Below, in pieces: positions 58,971 to 64,000 of a stretch of 64,000 nt of DNA (within the stretch, counting starts at the first letter, position 1; every line of letters starts with the position of its first letter). This DNA is from Variovorax paradoxus (GTDB lineage: Bacteria; Pseudomonadota; Gammaproteobacteria; Burkholderiales; Burkholderiaceae_C): assembly GCA_016806145.1 (NCBI GenBank), contig CP063167.1:248001-312000 (forward strand). Reading direction: 5' to 3'. Made by a program: the position numbers and the translations under genes. Below the pieces are notes generated by a model. That model was not told the DNA's origin. It saw only the letters and a list, made by a program, of their open reading frames with translations, and searched no databases.

Positions 58971-60358
58971 TCCCGACCTTCGAACCCACCGTGCCGCGCG
59001 AGCGCGTGCAGGCCCTGATGCGCGCCGAGCAGGAGCGCTACGCGCGCACCCATGCGCGATCCGGCGAACTCTTCGCGCAGGGCCAGCAGGCCTGGCTCTA
59101 CGGCGCGCCCTCGCACTGGATGCGCCGCTGGATCGGCGGCTGGCCGCTCTACGTGCAGGACGCGAAGCTGCCCTACGGCGCGCGCTTCGTCGACGTCGAC
59201 GGCCACGGCTATGCCGACTTCTGCCTCGGCGACACCGGCGGCATGTGCGGCCACGGCCACCCGGCCGTGGTCGAGGCACTGGCGCGGCAGGCGCGCATCG
59301 GCAGCTCGCTGATGCTGCCCACCGACGACGCGGCCTGGGTCGGCGAGGAACTCGCGCGCCGCTTCGGCCTGCCCTACTGGAACCTCACGACCTCGGCCTC
59401 GGACGCCAACCGCGCCTGCATCCGGCTCGCGCGCATGGTCACGGGCCGGCCGCGCGTGCTGGTGTTCTCGGGCTGCTACCACGGCTCGGTGGAAGAGGCG
59501 CACGTCGAGCTGCGCGATGGCGCCGTCGCGATGCGCAACGACATCCATCCCAACGGCTTCCCGCACGACCGCCTCTCGGCCGTGGTCGAGTTCAACGACC
59601 TGCCCGCGCTCGAACGCGCGCTGCGCGCGGGCGACGTGGCCTGCGTGCTGGCCGAGCCGGCCATGACCAACTACGGCATGATCGCGCCCGCGCCCGGCTT
59701 CCACGATGCGCTGCGCCGCCTCACGCGCGAGACCGGCACCCTGCTGGTCATCGACGAGACCCACACCATCTCGAGTGGCCCCGGCGGCTACACGCGCGCG
59801 CACGGCCTCGCGCCCGACATGTTCGTGATCGGCAAGGCCATCGCCGGCGGCATTCCCGCCGCGGCCTTCGGCCTCAGTGCCGAGACCGCCGAGCGCGTGT
59901 GGCAGGTGCTGCCCAAGCTGCATCCCACCAAGCGCCAGTCGGCGCATGCCGGCTTCGGCGGCACGCTGGCCGGCAATGCGCTCACCGTGGCCGTGATGCG
60001 CGCGGTGCTGTCGCAGGTGCTGACGCCCGAGGCCTTCGAGCGCATGCTCGCGCTCGCCGAGCGGCTGGCCGATGGCGTGAACGCGAGCATCGCCAGGGCC
60101 GGCCTGCCCTGGCACGCGACCCAGGTCGGCGCGCGCGTCGAGACCCTGTTTAGCCCCCACGCGCCGCGCAACGCCGCCGACGTGCGGCGCACGCGCGACG
60201 GCGAGCTCGAGGCGCTGCTGCACCTCTACATGATGAACCGCGGCGTGCTGATCACGCCCTTCCACAACATGATGCTGTGCTGCCCCGGCACCACCGAATG
60301 CGAGGTCGACGAACACGACGCGGCCTTCGCCGATTTCGCGCGGGAGTGCAGCGCATGA
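58967..60358 (+). CDS. Class III aminotransferase, glutamate-1-semialdehyde aminomutase-like
   Basis: A 463-residue class III PLP enzyme. Lys290 in FVIGKAIAGGIPAAAFG forms the Schiff base and Asp263 in LLVIDETHTISSGPGGY holds the PLP nitrogen; YHGSVEEAHVEL is the family loop. It is nearer to glutamate-1-semialdehyde aminomutases than the first aminotransferase of the operon. It has a long N-terminal arm (about 1-75) and a CCPGTTECEVDEHD tail. The presence of two different class III enzymes suggests two amino groups, or an aminomutase step, in the substrate. Confidence 0.92.
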   Translation: MIPTFEPTVPRERVQALMRAEQERYARTHARSGELFAQGQQAWLYGAPSHWMRRWIGGWPLYVQDAKLPYGARFVDVDGHGYADFCLGDTGGMCGHGHPAVVEALARQARIGSSLMLPTDDAAWVGEELARRFGLPYWNLTTSASDANRACIRLARMVTGRPRVLVFSGCYHGSVEEAHVELRDGAVAMRNDIHPNGFPHDRLSAVVEFNDLPALERALRAGDVACVLAEPAMTNYGMIAPAPGFHDALRRLTRETGTLLVIDETHTISSGPGGYTRAHGLAPDMFVIGKAIAGGIPAAAFGLSAETAERVWQVLPKLHPTKRQSAHAGFGGTLAGNALTVAVMRAVLSQVLTPEAFERMLALAERLADGVNASIARAGLPWHATQVGARVETLFSPHAPRNAADVRRTRDGELEALLHLYMMNRGVLITPFHNMMLCCPGTTECEVDEHDAAFADFARECSA

Positions 60359-61149
60359 GTGCCGGCGATCCCTTCGGGCTGCACGGCAAGGTCGCGCTGG
60401 TCACCGGCGGCGGGCGCGGCATCGGCGCCGCGATCGCGCAGGCCTTCGCCGAGGCCGGTGCCTCGGTGCTGATCGCCAACCGCACCGGCAGCGCCGGCGA
60501 TGCCGTGGCGAGCGAGTTGCGCGCGCGCGGCTTCGACGTGCAGGCGCTGGCTTGCGACATCGGCCGGCGCGACGAAGCCGAGCGCGCGGTGGCCGAGACG
60601 GTGCGCGTGTTCGGCGCGCTCGACATCGTGGTCCACAACGCCGCCGTCAATCCCTGGGCTGCGATCGATGCCATGAGCGACGAACAGCTCGAACGCACGC
60701 TGGCCGTGAACCTCAAGGCCTGCTTCTGGCTCGCGCAGGCGGCGGTGCCGCACCTGCGCGCGCGCGGCGGCGGCCGGCTGCTCGTCACCTCCTCCGTGAC
60801 CGGCCCGCGCGTCGCCATGCCCGGCAGCGCCCACTACGCGGCGAGCAAGGCCGGCGTCAACGGCTTCATCCGCAGCGCGGCGCTCGAGTACGCGCGCGAG
60901 GGCATCACCGTCAACGGCGTCGAGCCCGGCTACATCGCCAAGCAGGGCGGCTCGCTGCTGTCCGATCCCGCGAAGGCCGCGCGCATCGCACGCCACATCC
61001 CGATCGGCGAGCTGGGCCGGCCCGAGGACATCGCCCTGGCGATGCGCTTCCTGGCGAGCCCCGCCGCGCGCTATATCACCGGGCAGACCCTCGTGGTCGA
61101 CGGCGGCTCGACCCTGCCCGAGAGTCCCTTCTTCGCGGAGCAGGCATGA
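60355..61149 (+). CDS. Short-chain dehydrogenase/reductase (first of a pair)
   Basis: A 264-residue classical SDR. The cofactor loop is TGGGRGIGAAIA (about 17-28), the NNAG equivalent is HNAA, and the catalytic Ser and Tyr/Lys are in VTSSVTG and HYAASKAGVNG. The C-terminal GQTLVVDGGSTLPES is typical of FabG-like members. It overlaps both neighbours by four bases (ATGA). It probably oxidises or reduces a hydroxyl/keto intermediate in the same catabolic pathway. Confidence 0.92.
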   Translation: MSAGDPFGLHGKVALVTGGGRGIGAAIAQAFAEAGASVLIANRTGSAGDAVASELRARGFDVQALACDIGRRDEAERAVAETVRVFGALDIVVHNAAVNPWAAIDAMSDEQLERTLAVNLKACFWLAQAAVPHLRARGGGRLLVTSSVTGPRVAMPGSAHYAASKAGVNGFIRSAALEYAREGITVNGVEPGYIAKQGGSLLSDPAKAARIARHIPIGELGRPEDIALAMRFLASPAARYITGQTLVVDGGSTLPESPFFAEQA

Positions 61150-61919
61150 GCAGCGGAAGCTTGCAAGGCAAGGCCTGCCTCGTCGTCGGCGCCGCGAGCG
61201 GCATCGGCGCGGCGGTGGCCGCGCGCTTCGCGAGCGAGGGCGCGCGCGTCGCCGTCGCCGGCTGGCCGCGGCCGCAGCCGGTGGGCGACGGCCCCGCGCT
61301 CGACTGCGACGTGACCGACGACGCCGCCGTGCGCGCGGCCGTGGCCGCGGTGATCTCGGCCTTCGGTCGCATCGACGTGCTCGTGAACTGCGCCGGCATC
61401 GTGCGCAACGACGACGCGGCCGACATCGACGACGAGGACTGGCGGCGGCTGCACGAGGTCAACCTTGGCGGCACCATGCGCTGCCAGCGCGCGGTGCTGC
61501 CGGCCATGGTCGCGCAAGGCGGCGGCGCGATCGTCAACATCGCCTCGGTGGCGGCCTTCAATGCCGGCGCCGGCATGGCGAGCTACGCCGCCAGCAAGGC
61601 CGGCGTGGTCGCGCTCACGCGCTCGGCCGCGCAGGCCTACGGGCCGCGCGGCGTGCGCGTCAACGCGCTGTGCCCCGGCTGGGTCGACACGCCGATGAGC
61701 CGGCAGGAGATGCGCGACCTCGCGGCCGAGCACGGCATCTCCGAGGAAGCCGCGCATGCACGGACCGTGGCGCGCATCGCGCTCGGGCGCATGGCCTCGG
61801 CCGAGGAGATGGCGGCCGCGTGCCTGTTCCTCGCGAGCGACGAGGCGTCGTTCGTGACGGGTGCGGCGCTGGTGGCGGATGGGGGGGCGCGGGTGCCGGC
61901 GTCGGCGCGCTCCGCGTAG
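61146..61919 (+). CDS. Short-chain dehydrogenase/reductase (second of a pair)
   Basis: A 257-residue classical SDR with VVGAASGIGAAVA (about 13-25) for cofactor binding, NCAG, and a catalytic Tyr/Lys in SYAASKAGVVAL. TGAALVADGGARVPA closes the fold. It is the seventh and last gene of the coupled operon and is clearly distinct from the SDR before it, so the two probably act on different intermediates. It converges with the lipoprotein gene. Confidence 0.92.
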   Translation: MSSGSLQGKACLVVGAASGIGAAVAARFASEGARVAVAGWPRPQPVGDGPALDCDVTDDAAVRAAVAAVISAFGRIDVLVNCAGIVRNDDAADIDDEDWRRLHEVNLGGTMRCQRAVLPAMVAQGGGAIVNIASVAAFNAGAGMASYAASKAGVVALTRSAAQAYGPRGVRVNALCPGWVDTPMSRQEMRDLAAEHGISEEAAHARTVARIALGRMASAEEMAAACLFLASDEASFVTGAALVADGGARVPASARSA

Positions 61920-61945
61920 CGTCGGAACGCGTTCGCCGGCCCGCG

Positions 61946-62761
61946 CTAGCGGATTTCCTGACAGCCGCCGGCAACGCACATGACGAGCAAGGCATAGCCG
62001 TTGTCGCAGGCAACGGTGAAGGTCTCGTCGTTGGTGCCGCGCCCCACGAAGCTGGCCTGCGGCGCCGCATGGCAGCTGCGCTGCCGCGCGAAATCTTCCG
62101 CGCGCGCGATATTGAGTGGCGAAGCAGGTTCCATCACCGCAGGAGGCGGCGCGGACTGGATCGGCGCCGGTCGCACGGGTGCCGCCGCGACGCGCGGCGG
62201 ACTCGTCGCCGGCGCTGCCGCCGCGAGCGGCGCCGCCTGCAATGGCGGTGCCGCGGCAACGGGCTGCCCGGTCGGCGGGTCCTGCGCCGCCCGCACGAAG
62301 GTGCCGGGGGTCGGACCGTCGCCGCGGTTCTCGATGCGGTCGAACAGCCGTTCCTGGCCGAACACCAGCTGCATCCAGTTCGGATAGCTGAAGCCGCCGC
62401 CGGTGCCCGCGTCCACCGCCACGCCGATCAGCCCGCCGATCATGATGTTGCCCACCATGCCCACGTTGGCACGCGAGATGGCCTGCCCCACGGCGGCCGG
62501 ATGGTTCGGGTGCGTGCAACGCACCATCAGATTGCCGCCCGAGCGGCGGACCTTGGTCTCGACGCCCGAAGGCGCGCTGGCCGTGCCCTTGTCGTTGGAC
62601 ATCTGGCAGTCCGCCTGGGTCACGACCTCGCCCGCCTCCGTCCGGGTTTCCAGCTTCACGGTCTGTTCCGTGCCATGGGTGATCGATGCACAACCGGCCA
62701 GCCAGCCGCTCAGCACCACCACGCTCGCAAGTCCCCACCTCCGAATACCGGTCATCGTCAT
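61946..62761 (-). CDS. Lipoprotein with Ala/Pro-rich linker
   Basis: A 271-residue predicted lipoprotein. The signal and lipobox VVLSGWLAGCASITHG place the acylated Cys near residue 24. It is followed by a soluble beta-rich domain (TEQTVKLETRTEAGEVVTQA and on to about 95) and a glycine-rich hydrophobic segment (VGNIMIGGLIGVAVDAGTGG). An Ala/Pro linker (about 165-215) leads to a small C-terminal domain with a possible disulfide in CVAGGCQEIR. The N-terminal part resembles small burkholderial outer-membrane lipoproteins of unknown function. A GGAGGAG ribosome site precedes the paired ATGs; the first is used. Confidence 0.82.
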   Translation of the reverse strand: MTMTGIRRWGLASVVVLSGWLAGCASITHGTEQTVKLETRTEAGEVVTQADCQMSNDKGTASAPSGVETKVRRSGGNLMVRCTHPNHPAAVGQAISRANVGMVGNIMIGGLIGVAVDAGTGGGFSYPNWMQLVFGQERLFDRIENRGDGPTPGTFVRAAQDPPTGQPVAAAPPLQAAPLAAAAPATSPPRVAAAPVRPAPIQSAPPPAVMEPASPLNIARAEDFARQRSCHAAPQASFVGRGTNDETFTVACDNGYALLVMCVAGGCQEIR

Positions 62762-62989
62762 TTCATCTCCTCCAGTGTTGTTCTTTCGCGCGGCGGAGGA
62801 TAGCCGCAGCGCGCGGGCTTGGGTTGCCTGTTGCATGGCGTGTCGCGCGGATGCCGCACCGCACGCGTTTCGCCTATTGCGTTTCCCTATTCGCCGTATC
62901 GCCGCGGCGGTTTGACGCTGCTTTTCACGACGCTGACACTTGACTCACACCCCCGCGGCAGCGCCGCATACAGATTCAAGGAACCCCGC
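62762..62989. other. Divergent promoter region, lipoprotein / DUF1330
   Basis: A gap of 228 bases between the lipoprotein (leftward) and DUF1330 (rightward) genes, with no gene. Promoters for both directions must lie here; the AT-richer stretch at 62870-62900 is the likeliest core. The regulon element seen at 54198 is not present. Confidence 0.4.
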
Positions 62990-63373
62990 ATGACCGCCTA
63001 TTTCGTGATCGAACTCGACGTCGAGGACGGCCCCAGCCTGGCCGAGTACGAACGCGAGGTCACCGAACACGTGGTGGCCGCCGGCGGCCGTTTTCTCGTG
63101 CGCGGCAACGACTACCGCCCGATCGAGGGCGACTGGCATCCCAAGCGGCTGATCGTGATCGAGTTCCCCGACCTCGACGCGGTGGAGCGCTACTACCACT
63201 CGGAACCGAACCAGACCCTCAAGCGCAAGCGCCTGGCCGGCACCGCCGGCAAGCCCGCGCGCGCGATCGCGATCCAGGGCGTGGCGCAGAGCGCCACCAC
63301 CGGCGGCGCTTCCTCGGGCGGTCCGCGCGAGATCGGGGTCGACGCCAACGGCGCGGTGATCTGGGGTGCCTGA
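62990..63373 (+). CDS. DUF1330-family small protein
   Basis: A 127-residue protein whose first 95 residues match DUF1330, a dimeric ferredoxin-like (EthD/YCII-like) fold. Examples are YFVIELDVEDGPSLAEYERE, the strand RPIEGDWHPKRLIVIEFPDL and YYHSEPNQTLKRKR. A glycine/serine-rich tail of about 30 residues (TTGGASSGGPREIGVDANGA) is an unusual extension. Members may be small lyases or chaperones; function is not known. The next gene, an amidase, starts 19 bases later, so the two probably form an operon. Confidence 0.85.
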   Translation: MTAYFVIELDVEDGPSLAEYEREVTEHVVAAGGRFLVRGNDYRPIEGDWHPKRLIVIEFPDLDAVERYYHSEPNQTLKRKRLAGTAGKPARAIAIQGVAQSATTGGASSGGPREIGVDANGAVIWGA

Positions 63374-63392
63374 GGCACCGAGGGACGGCGCG

Positions 63393-64000
63393 ATGAAAGC
63401 ATCCGACGCTCCACCCGGGGCGCCGCACGAGCTCACGCTGGTGCAGGCGGCCTCGCTGCTGCGCGACGGCGCGCTGCGCGCCGAGGACTACGCGGCGGCG
63501 CTGCTGGCGCGCTGCCATGCGGGCGCCGGGCTCAACGCCTTCAGCGCCATCGACGACCAGGCCGTGCTCGCCGCTGCGCGCGAGGCGGACCTGGCGCGCG
63601 CCGCCGGCCAGCCGCTGGGCCAGCTGCACGGCATTCCGCTGGCGCTCAAGGACAACATCGCGAGCGAGCGGCTGCCCACCACGGCCGGCACCGCGGCGCT
63701 GGCGGGCGCGCACGCCACGGCCGGTGCGCGCGACGCGGGCGTGGCGGAACGGCTTTATGCCGAAGGCGCGCTGCTGCTCGGCAAGAACACCATGCACGAG
63801 CTCGCGATGGGCTGGACCAGCGACAACCCGCACTTCGGCCGGGTCGGCAATCCGCACGCGCCGCAGCGCATCGCCGGCGGCAGCAGCGGCGGCAGCGCCG
63901 CGGCGGTCGCCGCATTCATGGTGCCCGCGGCCATCGGCAGCGACACCAACGGCTCGATCCGAATTCCCGCGGCGCTGTGCGGGGTGGCGGGCTTCCGTCC
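63393..64000 (+). CDS. Amidase-signature enzyme, N-terminal part (runs off the right edge)
   Basis: About 202 codons of an amidase-signature protein are visible. The motifs are intact: Lys in LALKDNIASERLPTTAG, the GGSSGGSAAAVA cis-Ser segment, and the nucleophile Ser in GSDTNGSIRIPAALCG. This is the closer match to the family consensus of the two amidases in the window, and resembles AtzF/GatA-type enzymes with an extra N-terminal helix. The start at 63393 has GAGGGA upstream. The C-terminal half lies beyond the window. Confidence 0.9.
   Translation, partial: MKASDAPPGAPHELTLVQAASLLRDGALRAEDYAAALLARCHAGAGLNAFSAIDDQAVLAAAREADLARAAGQPLGQLHGIPLALKDNIASERLPTTAGTAALAGAHATAGARDAGVAERLYAEGALLLGKNTMHELAMGWTSDNPHFGRVGNPHAPQRIAGGSSGGSAAAVAAFMVPAAIGSDTNGSIRIPAALCGVAGFR

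Noticed and set aside
1..64000. Prophage, insertion sequence, CRISPR array, tRNA or rRNA genes
   Set aside because: Looked for on both strands: no transposase, integrase, phage structural protein, regularly spaced repeat or recognisable tRNA/rRNA sequence was found.

Overview
The window is GC-rich DNA, densely packed with metabolic genes on both strands. It has abundant LysR-type regulators, three stand-alone Bug/TTT periplasmic receptors, a Comamonadaceae-type porin and a complete Liv-type ABC transporter. This combination points to a chromosomal segment of a betaproteobacterium of the order Burkholderiales, most likely Comamonadaceae (Variovorax-like). All assignments were made by reading sequence, motifs and gene order; no database search was run. 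No rRNA, tRNA, CRISPR array, transposase or integrase was seen.

Layout. Bases 1-4354 hold the start of an AraC-type regulator, a Bug receptor, an FMN reductase, a catalase and a small Xre/antitoxin-like regulator behind a long operator-like dyad. Bases 4355-7251 are an AT-richer accessory islet with four small orphan genes, several perfect palindromes and a 70-base nested inverted repeat. Bases 7252-10770 hold an aspartate/glutamate racemase, an amino-acid binding protein and a class II aldolase, divergent from a LysR gene. Bases 10783-14398 are an operon for RidA, a threonine-dehydratase-like enzyme, a Bug receptor and a DUF2817 hydrolase. Bases 14490-19372 form a probable copper operon: a DUF2946 leader protein resembling CruR of Bordetella, a TonB-dependent receptor, a PepSY membrane protein and an SCO1-like copper protein.

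Bases 19424-23545 carry a GntR regulator divergent from a molybdopterin oxidoreductase and its likely PDR-type electron-transfer partner. Bases 23593-32336 carry what looks like an orotate-utilisation locus: porin, MFS carrier, class 1B dihydroorotate dehydrogenase (PyrK/PyrD), an M20 carbamoyl-amidohydrolase, dihydroorotase (PyrC), then an Xre regulator, orotate phosphoribosyltransferase (PyrE) and a small unknown protein. The set fits reductive breakdown of orotate through dihydroorotate and N-carbamoyl-aspartate to aspartate.

Bases 32337-38150 hold a degraded xanthine-dehydrogenase-type fragment and several regulator/oxidoreductase pairs. Bases 38170-43034 encode a tripartite EmrAB-NodT efflux pump with an HxlR regulator and two near-identical operator dyads in the divergent promoter. 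Bases 44052-61919 look like one large catabolic regulon. It comprises a Liv ABC transporter whose last gene is an HDAC-family deacetylase, an amidase with a Bug receptor, AraC and MarR regulators, and a seven-gene translationally coupled operon (aldehyde dehydrogenase, two class III aminotransferases, a Tm-1-like/UPF0261 protein, a HAD hydrolase and two SDRs). A 20-base element (TTTGCCAGTTTTCGATAACG) occurs exactly twice and once in diverged form, in front of the three transcription units and always in the same orientation to the gene. This ties them into one regulon, probably for uptake and breakdown of an N-acylated amine or amino compound. The window ends with a lipoprotein, a DUF1330 protein and the start of a second amidase.
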